This document shows positions 16,480 to 32,860 of a DNA stretch of 64,000 bases, piece by piece (the first letter of the stretch is position 1; each line of letters opens with the position of its first letter). Source of the stretch: Dirofilaria immitis (taxonomy: Eukaryota > Nematoda > Chromadorea > Rhabditida > Onchocercidae); contig JAKNDB010000108.1 in assembly GCA_024305405.1 (NCBI GenBank), positions 1,219,001 through 1,283,000 of the forward strand. The letters run 5' to 3'. The translations under genes and the position numbers were made by a program. Below the pieces are notes generated by a model. It had not been told where the DNA came from. It did no database searches and worked only from the letters and a program-made list of their open reading frames with translations.

Positions 16480-17830
16480 TTTGCGAAATTGACCTTTTGG
16501 AATTCCCTTGATTAAATACCGGTTTGGATTTCCTTTTCGATTTCTTCCAAAACTTTGATCCCTGCCGTTTTATTGCAAGTAAGGCCGAGGTTTCTTTCCT
16601 TTTATCTCTCAAAATCGTCGATTTATGCCTGACTTGGATTCTGAATTTCTTTCCTTCCTGTTAATGAAAGTTTGACTGCTAGTCACTTCGTTTCTTGTGA
16701 CTAGTTTTCCTAGGAAATGTCGGAATTTTTGACCGACCATAGTCCTTGTTCCTCTTTTTGTTGATACATTTTATCCAGTATCCAAATAGGCAAACTGCTT
16801 TCAATAAAAATCTCGATGCTCGTCTGTTCTAGATTTACCTCTATTGCCTCCACTGTCGAAGTGTCCTTTCAATTACTTCGACAGTCAGTTTTCATTCTCT
16901 ATCATTTTTCTTGATAGAGTGTAATTCGTTATAGAGCGATTTCTTAATGATAAATGGTTTCCCAAATTTCTCTCTCAAAACTTTCATTATGATGTTGTAG
17001 TTTTCTGGAGCAATATCGTAGATTCTTACAGTTGTAGGATATCACGCTTTAAAAACGACATTAGATAACTTTTGAATATCTGGTATTCTTTAAAGATGGT
17101 ATTCTTTGAAGATGTAATCAAAACTGCTCCAAAATTCTCTCCATAACCTCGGATCACCATTGTGTGTCGGTAGTGATAATTGAGATAAATTTACTATTGT
17201 ATGGGAAGCTAATTTGACGGTTCTTGTGGCCGCTCTTTACTTTCGTACTCCTAATTTGGCCTAAAAAGCTAACTCGATATAGTTTTTATACATAGAAATA
17301 GTTATTTTAGCCTCTTTATCATCACTTATTAAATTAAAAATACCTTCGTCTTCATCGGCATCTTCGTTTCTTCTTGACGGAATCGATAGTCTTGATATAC
17401 TTCAACCATGTTTTGTTAATTGATTCCAGAGTTTTAACATATACTTTAAGGCGACTTAATTCCTTCCTCAATAATTCTTTTTTGAGTCGACATATTTCTT
17501 CTTGTAACAACTATTGATCAGGTGCTCTAGTTGGATATCTCTAACTTCATTCAGAAGGTTTTCCAATTTTACCATTGCCGATTGTGCGCTTTGATTATAA
17601 TGGCAGATATCCCAGCTCATGGCACCACAATTTAATTCTTTTCTCTCGGGGAAAAAAATTTAATTCTTTTCTTTTCTTCCAAATCCTCTTTTTTATTTGT
17701 TGCTGATTGGAGGTTGCCAATTAGAGATTGGTCATTTTTGGCTATTGTGATTTGGCTAGGTCATCAATAGGCCTCATTTTGGTTTACATGATATTATAAA
17801 CACAATATCGCACCTATACATAGATCTGAA
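16480..17830 (-). pseudogene. Degraded Pao-type gag in the palindrome spacer
   Basis: Reading right to left, 17193-17080 gives LSQLSLPTHNGDPRLWREFW followed by SSFDYIF. This is the hallmark Pao gag region (K-L-P-x-L-x-L-P-x-F-x-G-D-P-x-x-W-x-x-F-W). Further left, fragments such as APENYNIIMKVLREKFGKPF (16953-17012) and VNLEQTSIEILIES (about 16800-16850) continue the domain in shifting frames. Stops and frameshifts break it in several places. It is the best evidence for the element family. Confidence 0.7.
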
Positions 17831-18008
17831 TCAAATGCGCAACACACAGGAATATCAAAGAGTACGAAGACAGCAAAATCAAAGAGTACGAACAAATGCC
17901 TTAATGTTTATTACATATCGTATCTTCCCTTTGATCTGTAGTTCTTTTGTTTCATCACTGCTGTTTCTCATGCCTCGAACTCGTGCCTTTGTGTTCCTGC
18001 TGCGTCGA

Positions 18009-19524
18009 ATTGTTCTCGAAACTGTTGTTCCTGTCAAATTACGTCGAACTGCTGCTATCGAACTGTTGGACTGTGTCAAAATGTATTTCCGAATTGAACT
18101 GAACTGTGACTGTCGGATCGAACTTGAAATGTCGTCGAGTAACTGTCGAATTGTTATTGTCAAACTCTTCGAGCAACTTCTTGAGTAGCTCTAACTGAAA
18201 TCCGAAATTCTTTCCTTCTATATCCTTTAGCATGTCGCCTCTTGATGGGTTGACGTTACTTTGTCAGTGAATCGAGTGCTTTGATAGGAAACACCTTAAC
18301 ATGCTAATCTTTTAAGCTTATTGATTTCCTTATAACTTTGGCTCGCTATTTAAACTTTAATGTTCCATATATATTATGATTTTTTCTTTGTTTTACAATA
18401 CTTGTAGCCTCGCCTTTTGATCCTTTTAATATTTTATCTATATACAACTAATTACATCCTTCGATTTACGCCAATATCAGGAATTCCGTGGTTGTATCTA
18501 CGAAGGGATAGTTAGAGTAGTAAAGAGAACCTTACTGAGAGCAGTAAAGAAGAACCCTCTTGGACGAAGGCGAATATACGAAGGCTGAATTCTCTTGGTA
18601 AACGAAAGACTATTAATACATTGTGAGAGGAATGGAGAATATGTATTATGTTTAAGGGGATTCTTTATGGCGTAGCTTTTATGATGTGAAGAATTCATAG
18701 AAATATGTGAATGAACAATTTATGTAAGAATAACAAACCGAACACATCTATGATATAAAATCACTTCATTTAGCAAGAATTAATCAACTGTTACCAAATA
18801 CCCTGAGAAAGTTACAGCGTTTGTGGAAGATATGACAAAAGAAGTATTTGGAAGAGTTGATAAAAGAATGCAAAAATTGCATAAAAATCCTTCCAGTCGT
18901 ATACGATGAAAGCCAGTCAATGGCAAAAAGTATTATTAAAAGGAGAAGATCCTGCTAATTCCTGGAAAATGGGTCGAGTGGAAAAGCTGATCAAGGGTGA
19001 AGATGGACGTTAACAATCTGCTGCTGTGAAGATATCGAACAGTATGCGGTTGACTTGCGCTTATGACAGCTGTGTCTTTAAAAATCTCCAGTTCTGAAAG
19101 TTTAGGCTGTAAATCCTTCTCGCCTCTCGATTGTCACTGAAATTGCGAATGGTAACAAAGGAACGGTAAAGGTTTCGCTGAAATCACGAAGAGAAACAGA
19201 GAATCAGTGATTCACTTGTCCTGGGTCTACATCACAGCTGTGTATGCATTGTACTTGCTTCGTTACTGTCTAATGTTAAATGTAAGCCGCTTATTGCATC
19301 TATAAGCTCTAAAAGAGCTTCATTTCACACACGCTAACAAAGGTTCTTTTGCTTCTAGTCACAGAACTGTACCAATATTCCTTATCTACATTGAAGAAGA
19401 GAGTTCTGAGCACCAAAGCTATTGTGATTTAACGAGCGTTATTTCGTCACCCTTTCTTTCAAGTTATGATATCGGCATCTAAATTGTTCAATTGATATCA
19501 TCGAGTCTGTGTTATTGATAGTGC
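18009..19524 (-). repeat. Palindrome arm 2
   Basis: Inverted partner of 14898-16413. At its inner end identity stops abruptly at 18009, where arm 1 continues with unrelated sequence. This arm is continuous with the gag frame in the spacer, so it may be the original orientation and arm 1 the copied piece. Confidence 0.9.
18930..19010 (+). pseudogene. Pao polyprotein C-terminal fragment (arm 2)
   Basis: Reads GEDPANSWKMGRVEKLIKG followed by EDGR and a TAA stop. The domain signature W-K-M-G-R-V-E-K-L-I-x-G-x-D-G is clear. It is divergent in orientation from the gag remnant in the same arm, which a simple full-length element would not show. Confidence 0.65.
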
Positions 19525-21358
19525 GAGAACTAAGCAGAATTCACTCTTTCATTTTGTCACAATCAGACAGCAAACCTCAACAAAAAGAAACAATATATGG
19601 AATGATTCAAATATGATTATTTTTTAATCAAAAAGATGATATTAATTATCATTTTATATCAAAATAATGATACTTTACATCATTATTTTATGCTGTATTA
19701 ATCATCATTTCACAATTATAATTAGACTTCTTAGTATTATAAAATCTTGCAATTCATATGCAATAATTAGTTCATTTGGTCTTATTATTTAAAGTATGTA
19801 CAAATGAAATTCTTTCATTATACACTTTCATTTTCTCTGTATACCGGTTGCTTTTATGATTTGAAGCGTAATTACGAATGCGACTGGCTGCATCGTTGAA
19901 GTGTAATGATCAGTAGGCTGTATTTGTCATGGTTTTTATTCATACTGTTTGCATTGATATGTGTTTTATTTATTAATTTATTTATTCATTTTCCTGTTAA
20001 CACATCAACAATTAAACATTCTTTGCCATTTACCAATATTCCATTTCCCGTTACTAAAAATTCCTCTTTTCATTCCTTTTGCTACCTTGCAACTAATAAT
20101 TTTAGCATTTCTATCCTTAATTATCACATGTTAAACTATTCTTTTATATTAACAGCATGATTAATCTCATAATCTTCGAAATTTTCTATATATCTAATCC
20201 TTGGATCTTGATTGAATCTTGACGAAAAACTAAATTATAATATATCTTTATTATCATAATCGATTAATATAATGTTATATTTCTGTTTCATTTTTCGTCG
20301 AAAAATGATACTTAATGAGAAGGTATGATATTCTGATTTAGACAACATTATAGTTGTTCTTGTAACTTACTTTACAGCATTTGCAAATAAACACATTCTC
20401 ATCGTTCCAACTCATAACTGAATGCTCATCCTATTACGGCATTGGCAAGTTTGGAGCGGTAAAATATTGTCATGAATGTTCCATCATCATTTCTACTCTT
20501 CGTCCTTCATCGTTATCATCATTCACCTTCTATGAAATAGCGTCTGATATACGTTATATTTGGAATGATTTTCACATCTTTTTACTTTTTTTTTCTTAAA
20601 TTTTATGCAAAGAAAATATTGTAGACATGTATGATTTTATGAATTTTTGTTTGAAATAAATTCATCATAAATCTTATCGCTTTTGATAATACTTCATCCT
20701 TGGAAATTAGAATTCTAAATGTGGAAGTTAGAGTGAAGAATAATTAGTTGCATGTTTGCCTTATTTTATCTATTTATTATAAAACTAAATTATAAATTAA
20801 ATCATTATAAATATTACGTTAATTTTTTATTACAAATTTATTTAAGCCGGAACTTTTGCAATAGATTAGAATTTGATTATTTTAACGAATAAGCAGAGAT
20901 ATTTTTGTTGTTTGGAAAGGAAACATTTATCTATGTGATGTGATTTGATAACTAATTAAAATACCTGTTTCTTCACTACAGCAATTTCCATGGTAGCTGA
21001 TATCACTGCAAATTTTCAAATTAGCTAACGCAATCTGTTCAAAGCTCATGTTAATAGTTCAATTCATCAATTCACAAATTTCAAAATTATGCTTCCATAT
21101 TCCTGCTGCTTCCACTAGAAAAAGTTTTTCAAACCGACCGCAAAAACTATCCGGTTATACAACTTCAAAAGGGATTTAACGATTGTGTAAATAAGGCCGT
21201 GATAATAATTGGGATTGCATTAGTTTCGGTATTTAAAGGTCCGGAAGGGTTCGTTGGTTAGGAGTTCCGTAAGTGCATTCGGTTGGTGTTTGCGTGATGT
21301 ATTATATTGAAGTTGAGACATATCGAAGTTTCAGGATCAGTTATTTGACTGCATCAAA

Positions 21359-24984
<3,626 letters not shown>

Positions 24985-26723
24985 CCACAGTGCAGTGTTC
25001 AGGTCTGTTCATTGGTCTACGAAATGAGTATGCTTTTGAAATCTGCATATTTTCGTGCTGAATGAACGGAATCATTTTTATGTAGACCTTCATGGAAATT
25101 GTTTTTGAAAATGTATTAGTTCTTGTTCAAAATCCTTTGTGCAAGCATTTCGCATCTTTTTAATTTTTTGAAATTCTTCACAGTGCATATATTTTCAGGA
25201 TATTTTGAATTTTTTTTTCTAAATACAGTATATTCTTATCTAAGTAGTCGGTGCTTGTTCCAATCGAAATAGTGATGCTTCTCTTTCCGGATACAACTAT
25301 CCGCTTTGTGGATGCGAATATTTTTTGATAACGCATTGGAATTATTACATATTTTAAAAATTTATCCTCAAAAACAGATTATATCTGAAAGATTTAGGAA
25401 TGCCAGTTATTCCACTCCATCTTTTGGAATCTCTACAATATGTTAATAATTTTACGATCTCTGTGTCTTCGTTCACTACATTGACGGATGTTGTGCGTTG
25501 TTTTCATATTGTTATTGCTGTTTCGTTTACCTCAGTCATGTATTATTGTATTCAACTTGAAGTAATCCTTTCTGGATTTAAAACTTTGCTAGATTATTTC
25601 TGGATAATTGAAAATAATATGATATGGAAGTCTAGAAAGCGATAGCAATCTGTTTCGAAGTCGTCACTATTTTTTTTGCGATTAGCTGAAATTAATTTTC
25701 AAAAAGCTTTGTTTTGTTTATTTTGATTTTTCATACATGCTGAAAATTCAAATTTTAAGTGTTTTTTTTGAATTGTTTAAAAATGCATAAAGTTTCATAG
25801 CGAAATTTCTACATAATCTTTTTTATCTGCTGGTTATTTTATGTACCACTTAGTTTGGTTTTGTATACAGATTGTATGAAAAGTTTTTTAGATGCCACAT
25901 ACAGATTGTATGGAAAATAATTTATCAGTTGTATTGTCATGTGTATTGTCATCCTATTTATCAAAAGCTACCATCCATCTAGATATGCGTATATTTCAGT
26001 TTTTAATTAATATTTCTTACAGTTAAACGGGATGGTTTGGCGGTTAGCATTATTACTCTTCCTAGGAGATTGATCCATAGCTGTTCATGTGCGGTGCGGG
26101 ATTTGTTATCAATATCAGAAGATGTGGCAATTGATTTGGATGAACCGATAATCCTAGTAGGTTCTGAGAGCATGATAATCTGGCAGCTTATCGGGTACTC
26201 CTATGTTGAGTGTGATAGCAATTTGCTATATTAAAATGTTGAACTGTTATAGTAATTGTAAAATCCGAATGTTATGCTAAATAATTGCATAGTTTTGACG
26301 ATAGTTTATTGTGAGAATCTGATAGGAAATCTAATAATTCTTTCAAATGCGCATTTGTTATAGTTTAGTGATGTTAATTATATAATATTATTTACTTCTG
26401 CGATATGTAGCGGCAAACTACCATTCAAAAACGAGTGCATCGAGAAATTCCATTTTTATTTTGCAGAAAAGATATGCAAAATGTTTGTTATTTGGGAGGT
26501 TGTTATGAAAAGAAAATTTAGTATTAAGAATAAAATTTTGAAAAATCAGCATATTTAAGTGGTAGAAGTAATGGATGGATATTATGTTAGGAGCATGTTG
26601 TTCTCTCTCTTTTTTGACAGTAACATTCCATATCGGTTTTGTTTTCCTATAGCATTCGATATCGGTTATTTAAAATTCTTAATTTTGAGAATATATTTGA
26701 AGAATAATTTTCCAATTCAGGCA
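24985..26723. other. Spacer between NAMPT copy 2 and MTRFR
   Basis: About 1.7 kb. It contains the exon-like block at 26016-26190 (listed separately) and the block at 25275-25500, which is retained in both copies but carries different indels in each, so its frame is not kept. The remainder is AT-rich with no recognisable element. Confidence 0.4.
26016..26190 (+). other. Exon-like open segment, possibly a small roadblock/LAMTOR5-like protein
   Basis: Follows a good acceptor (TTTCTTACAG) and reads KRDGLAVSIITLPRRLIHS, then ISEDVAIDLDEPIILVGSES and WQLIG. The pattern (D-G-L near the start, P-I-I-L-x-x-S-E-S, then a Q-x-x-G end) loosely resembles LAMTOR5/HBXIP-type roadblock folds, but I cannot connect an upstream exon or a clear donor. 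The counterpart in copy 1 is disrupted. The functional reading is weak. Confidence 0.2.
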
Positions 26724-27703
26724 ATGTTTCTGCGATGTACAGTTAGCTTGCGCACAAATTCGGTGCGGTTCAATTCTGCAAAACAGAGATTAAAGAATTA
26801 TGTTTTTCCTGTAATCCGATCTGAAGATTGTGTCCAGGCAAGTATGATCCACGTTATTTGTGCGCGTTGTTTGTGTAATGTTGCAATATTTGCGGGGCCG
26901 GGTATCTTCAAGGTTTTCAGGATGCATATAAATTATCATTCGTCTCGAAACTGATTCTCACAAGCTTGAGATGATGAGAAGACCTCATGATATTATTTTC
27001 CAGAAATTCATTTCCGGATGGGGTCCCGGTGGACAAAAAGTGAACATGACGAGAAATGCGGTTACAATCAAACATGTACCTACCGGTGTTGTCGTTCGAG
27101 TCCATCAGTCGAGACTTCTGCAAGAGAATATTGAGATTGCTCAGGAAAGGTAAAAATCGGAATGTAGTTCAAAAATTCAAAAAAATATCAGCTCAGCAAT
27201 GATAGAATTTCATATGTGATAGGAGTTTAGAGAGTTTATCTTCTAATCAATATTCTTTCTAAGTTTTTAAGGAAGAAATTTCAGTAAGGCTTATTGGTTT
27301 TTTTTGGGGGAGGGGGTAAGAGGTTTGGAACAATGAGAATGTGCTTTCAATCAACATAAATCCTGTTTCGCGCAAAAGGTGGTGTTTTCGATAACCGATA
27401 GTTTGACTAGGATTTTCTGGTTTTAGTTGTGTTTAAAATAAGTGTCAAATTATCCGCAGGATTATCATATTATTCAGTACAATTCCGTATTTGTCTTCAA
27501 ATGTTTCGACAATATGTCATCATGTTTTTTTGAGATTTTTGAATATTCTCATTAATTTTCAATTTCAACTAACTAGCTACAGGTTAAAACATGCGGTAGA
27601 TCGGCATTTGAACGGCGAAAATTCTTATGACTCTCAGCTGGAACGAATGGAGCGTGAACGAGGTGTAAAATTAAGAAGAAAAGAGCAGCTAAACGTGAGC
27701 TGA
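26724..27703 (+). CDS. MTRFR: Mitochondrial GGQ release-factor homologue (MTRFR/C12orf65-like)
   Basis: Small class-I release-factor domain protein expected to rescue stalled mitochondrial ribosomes by peptidyl-tRNA hydrolysis. Exons: 26724-26837, 27004-27149 and 27583-27703. Exon 1 gives a basic, presumably mitochondrial leader (MFLRCTVSLRTNSVRF) ending in VIRSEDCVQ. Exon 2 opens with KFISGWGPGGQKVNMTRNAV, the catalytic GGQ motif, then PTGVVVRVHQSRLLQENIEI. Exon 3 gives a helical, basic tail. The exon 1-2 intron starts with GC (CAG|GCAAGT). As written the frame ends at 27703 (126 residues). Beyond it, related coding runs on in other frames to a TGA at 27780-27782, as if one base were missing near 27688 and another in the A-run near 27702-27707. 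The family usually has a longer Lys/Arg-rich tail, so the end is probably damaged in the sequence. Confidence 0.88.
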
Positions 27704-27782
27704 AAAATCATATGCTCAGGAGCGATCTAATTCTGAAAGTGAAGAAGTTCGAGGTATTTCTTCTTCTTATTTTTCTAAATGA

Positions 27783-28760
27783 ATTTCTAAAAAGATAGTC
27801 TCCATCTACGACGAGTTTGGCCTATCTTACAATGTAAGAAAGTCAACTGCATGGTATGTGAAGACATGAATGACATAACGTACCGTTTTTTGGTTGTTGA
27901 TTTTATTATTTTAACAAAAATTCATGATTTTAAATCGTATGATTAATCCAAGAATTTAGTAGTCAGGGTTTTATGTTTTGATTCCGTTTAATTCTTCATT
28001 AGCTAAAACCATCAAATCCCATAATTTTCATTCTGACGAAAAGTATGTAGTGAATATACTGATTTAAAAATTTCGCTGTCGTTTATTACAATTAAATACT
28101 ATACTCGATTAAGCATTACCCTCTTTTTATGCAACAAACGCATGCAGTAATAAACTTCCGTCACCAGTAGTTAATAATTAAGGCTGCAAATGATCATCAA
28201 AGTGATTCAAAAAAATGTGATCGATTTACCTCCAGTTATTATTATTATTAATCAACTTGTCAGGGTGGTATACTTTCTTCTATTCCTTTCATGCTTCTGA
28301 AATGTATTACATTTCTCGATATTTTATATTGCTCATTTATGATCTGCTATTATAAGAATCTACTAATTACAGATCAGAAGTGATATTTTCGTCTGAAATC
28401 GATAATCAGGAACGTCAACAAGTCCATATCTTCTGCATGATATGTTGTTGCTCTTACACAAATATCATATGTTAGGCGACAAATATGAATGACTTGAACT
28501 TGACAGGCTGGAGTTGCATCACGCTATTCAATGCTTCAAAAATTGTCAAGTTTACTTAGTGTAACGGCAGGTGATGATTATTGAAAATGCGTGATTTGAA
28601 TCGCTTTATTATCTAAAAAAGCAGAATACAAATTAAAATGGATCCTTCCTAACCAGAATCAAGCTGGTCGATTTCCTAGCTCAGTTCTTCAAATACATTG
28701 AAATAGTATGCTGAATAGAGTTCCCAGAAAGAGTTTATTTCATAGATTCATTTACGAATT
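27783..28760. other. Intergenic, no gene seen
   Basis: Mixed AT-rich sequence downstream of MTRFR. No frame with supporting splice sites or familiar motifs was found on either strand. Confidence 0.45.
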
Positions 28761-29011
28761 ATGGATTTGAGAAAAGATTATGAGGAAAGCTTGCTGAGCA
28801 TACGAAAACTTTCAATCAATGATGTGAAGAATGTAATTCAACGAGTTGGTCAATATCTGGTAAATAAACCTGTAAATCTTATTTCAAGAAGCAAAATAGC
28901 AAAAATTTTTTGAACGCTGTACTCACCTCACATATTTTTTGCATCCTTATAAATGACAACAAAAGGCTTTAGAGCAAACGGTTCTGTACGACCGTCAGTA
29001 AAGTCTTCTAT
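28761..29011 (+). CDS. Possible two-exon micro-gene, function unknown
   Basis: An ATG at 28761 opens 33 codons rich in charged residues (MDLRKDYEESLLSIRKLSIN, then DVKNVIQRVGQYL), ending exactly at a GTAAAT donor at 28860. A following segment 28976-29011 reads ALEQTVLYDRQ and stops, giving a helical product of 44 residues. The acceptor is poor, there is no family match, and it could equally be an isolated exon of a lost gene. Confidence 0.25.
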
Positions 29012-32000
29012 TAACGAAATAGGAGATTCAAAGAATATGAACACGCACCAGACCTTGGCCGTTTAAAAATCAGGATCAGGGATATTTGGAAAATTAAACA
29101 GAGCAGAAGAAATTTCTGAAGTTCGTATAAACCATTCCTGGACAATAAAACAAAGGAAGCACCGTGCAGTGATGATGTGACTAAGTTGTCTGGATATTCT
29201 TTTTGATTTGAAAGAACTGTGACTAATGAATCAATTCAAACTTTAAAGTTCATACGAATTTTCAAACAATATATGCGTATGTGCTGTGACATTCTCGAAA
29301 TCAATAATCTCGAATGATTAAAAACACATATGAATGAATCAGTTTGCATTTCTATTTATAGCAAGATTTGGACGAAACATTAGTTATTTTGTTTTATTAT
29401 ACGGTCAAAGTTATTTTTTTATTCTTAATTTTCTTCGTCTTGAAAACAATTCGGGAAATTCCGAAAGATTTTTCAGTTTCTACGCAAATTATTTATTGTA
29501 AATATTCAAGCCAATTTTTTTCTATGAATTGTGAAATTTTCTTATCAAAATTTTTTCGAAATATTTCGATACAGTCTATTTTTTCATGATCATTCTCTGT
29601 ATGATTCCTATTAAATCACTTCATTCGCTATGTACGGCATTTCTTGATATATTTTGAAATAAATTCTGAAATTTTGTCACGAAATTTAGATTATATATTA
29701 ATGAAAAATGTTTTATAATGAAATCGTAGAAAAAAAAACATTAAATTATAGCATTAGAAATGTAAAATATCTTTCATTTTTTTTTCTTATAATTCTGTAC
29801 TTGCTTTTCGTAGTTTAATTTTAAAAAAAAAATTTTTTGCTAACATCCCTATCATTAGAAAGAAAGTTTCATCTTGCAAAAATAAATTCCATCATTTAAC
29901 TAAGTTATCTATTGACAAATGAGTGATAAAAAAAGTGCAAAAAAAAGGAAGAAAAATTGTAGAACATTTCATTGCTCTTTCTTATCTCCAATTTTTTCCT
30001 AATTATTTTATAGTGACGAAGAAATAGTAGTATATAATCTGAATAAATTGTCAAATTGATTGAAAAGGTCGAATTAATTAGCAAATGTCAAAATTCCTTA
30101 AATTATTTCTTGTTTGCATGAATAAATCTTTCGGCATGTCTTATTTTCATGCTGATATACTACCAATTTATTTTATTAGCTTTAAGATAATTAATTTTAA
30201 TTAATAAAAAAGAAAAGATTGTAACAACATATATCATTATGATATGATAAAAATTGACGAGACCAACTTTCACCCACTTCAAAATCTATTAATTTTGATT
30301 TTATAAATATGAAAATCCAATTAAATTCAAGCAAAAATTATGATTAGTAATTCGATGATAATTAAACTTGCAAACGTAATATAAAGATGAAACTTATAAT
30401 TTTCTCGAGTATTGGATCCAATCCTAAACTTTGTCAAATTTCCAGCTCAATTAAATGCTGCGTACGAAAAAGAATAAATACATTTTCTTTTTTTTTGTTC
30501 TATTAATGATAATCTCATATCAATTAATTAGCCTAGCCAAATATAAACCTTGGAATGGAGTAAATCAATGAAATGGTAAATTACGACAAAAAAAAATTTG
30601 ATAAAATGTGTTGATAGAGGAAAAAGTGATGAATAAAATTTATGAGAATTCAAGGACGAAAAAGGTAGTACTTGGAAAATTTTTCTATTCAATTAAATTT
30701 GAATTTTAAACTTCATCAAATATTGCGCTATTAATTGTTTCAATTAAAATTATCGGAAAAACAAAAGAAATATTACACAAAGCTATAAATTATTCATAAT
30801 AGTGTGGTGCATACAATTTTGATGAATCAATTTTTATTTAAGAAATTTCATTTTCATTCATGAACATTATGATTTGTAAATGCGTAAATTTTTTAGACAT
30901 AAAATTAGTAAATTAAAATTTAGGAAAATTTTGGAAATGCAGAAAAGGAAAGTTACAATGAATTGTTTTTATATGAAAATAATAACGGAATGACCATATA
31001 TATGAGGTTTTATAAAGGTTATATGTAAGGAATGATGAATTTTTTTGTATATAAGTGATAATAATATAATAGCTGAATAAATATTTCGTGTTTTTTGTTA
31101 AATGAAGAATAAGAAAATTAAAAATGAACATGTAAAAAAATATGATATCAGTTCATAAATGCTGAAGTAGAAAAAAATTAAAGCAAGAAAAAAAGGAAAT
31201 ATAAATATGAAAAATTCTATAAATTATCTAGAAAATGATTAATGCAAACAAAACATTTACAATCCTTAAAATTTTTAATAAATCTGCATTCCGCAATATT
31301 ATACTGTCAAATTATGGCAGCAACAGTATGATTTTTTCCAAGAATAATACATTTGAAAATTATTAATTTAAATGATTTGAGATAATTATGATTAGACCAT
31401 ATCACTATTAAGTAAAATACTTTTCAAATTAGAGGAAGATAGCTTTCGCCAAAAATAAAAATCAAAATTTTACAAGTATGAAAGAATTCAAACTCTGATG
31501 CATGGATAAAAAACATTGAAAATTGCATGAGAAACGGAAAATGATAAAATTAAAGGGAAAAGTATGGAACAAAAAGAAGAGTACAAAGAGATTTATAATA
31601 CAGGTCATCTCAACAAATGTGAAAATTTAAAAAAAAATAAAAACACGAAAAATGTCCAAATTCCTGTAGTCCGTACAAAATATATTATGCACATAAAAAC
31701 GGAAAATGTCTGTTATGAAACTAGCATAATCAATGAAAGAAAAATGCGCAATGGATAAATAGGAAGAAATTGAAAAATAGACCATTAAAAATTTTTCAAA
31801 CAGCAAAATGCAAATTGCACAAAAAAATAACAAAGGAAAAGGCCAACTCTCAATTTTGCCACTAACTAATAGTATTAACATTGGTCTAACACTCACAGCT
31901 CCAAACATTGTCACAATCAGGGAATAACATTAATCCTAGTCAAATATATTTGTATTCACAGAGAATCAAAAAGACAGAACTCAGACCCTATTTGCTTTTC

Positions 32001-32860
32001 ATCTTACAATAGCATGGCAATCATTTCAGTTTTAAAAGTTTTTAGCTATCAGAATGCTATAATTTTCACCTAATCTGCAATAGTTAACCAGCGTTCAATA
32101 GCGATTTTGTTAAGTAAAGCAACATGAACAGTTCGATTACTAATTTCTTCGTTATTGTGTTTAAACTTCCTTTTTCAAGTGATTCGGTTTGGTATCAGAA
32201 AGACTAAAATTTTCTGGCAACTTCACAACAGTATGACTACAGCTGTACAAAAATGAAAAGAAGAAGTCTAATTTCTCCTACCAATCGATTCTTTCACCTA
32301 TTAAAATTTTTCGATTATCCTAACATGAAAAAGAATAATTTGAAGAAAATTTGATGGAGCCAAAGCAGTTAGCAATTTAATCAAACATATATTGCTTCAC
32401 TGGATTCAGAAAACCGTGCCATTAATGTTTCCAATGTCATATTAGGCAAACTGTAAATGTAAGCAGGAGAAACTTCGTGACCACTTAAGTATAGGAGCAA
32501 GATAAAAACTTAAACCTGAGTATCCTCGTATTTGACACTACAAATTGGTCAGACTTTTTGCTGAACGCAATCTAAATCGATCAACAAGTCAATGGTAACG
32601 AAAAATCTGAATTAAGTAAAAATGGCAGGTGCTTAAGTTTGAGGTACCGTAACCGCTGACATCTTTCTTTCATCATAAAACAGGATACATAAATTAATTG
32701 GGCTACATATAAAATCAACACACAATTCTTATTTTATACAAGTGAAACATTTAAATAAACACAATAAAAATTTAGTGAACTGGCATAAACTGCTCAATGA
32801 TATCACACGGATGACTAGGGTTTTGGCAGTCGCGTTTATCAATCATTGTGAAAAAGTTAC
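29012..32860. other. Long AT-rich intergenic stretch
   Basis: Homopolymer-rich DNA with only short chance ORFs. A weak exon-like piece at about 32440-32380 (minus) follows a TTTACAG acceptor and reads LPNMTLETLMARFSESSEAI before a TGA. It could be the last exon of the unknown minus-strand gene, but the phase does not match the exon I place before it. Confidence 0.4.

Larger units (their letters stand above)
14754..19597. mobile_element. Pao/Bel-type LTR retrotransposon remnants arranged as a large palindrome
   Basis: Inserted exactly between the two NAMPT blocks. Two inverted arms (14898-16413 and 18009-19524, each 1,516 bp) flank a spacer of 1,595 bp. The spacer carries a degraded Pao gag reading on the minus strand, and each arm carries a fragment of the conserved C-terminal domain of Pao polyproteins. 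The outer edges (14754-14900 and 19525-19597) share TGTCTGATTGTGACAAAAT and look LTR-derived; the left one has AATAAA signals and is about 100 bp longer. No intact reverse transcriptase, protease or integrase frame is present, so it is non-autonomous. No target-site duplication could be assigned. Confidence 0.75.

Noticed and set aside
29368..29589. A 73-codon hydrophobic ORF suggesting a membrane protein
   Set aside because: The Phe/Ile/Leu richness is typical of translated AT-rich DNA, and there are no flanking exons.
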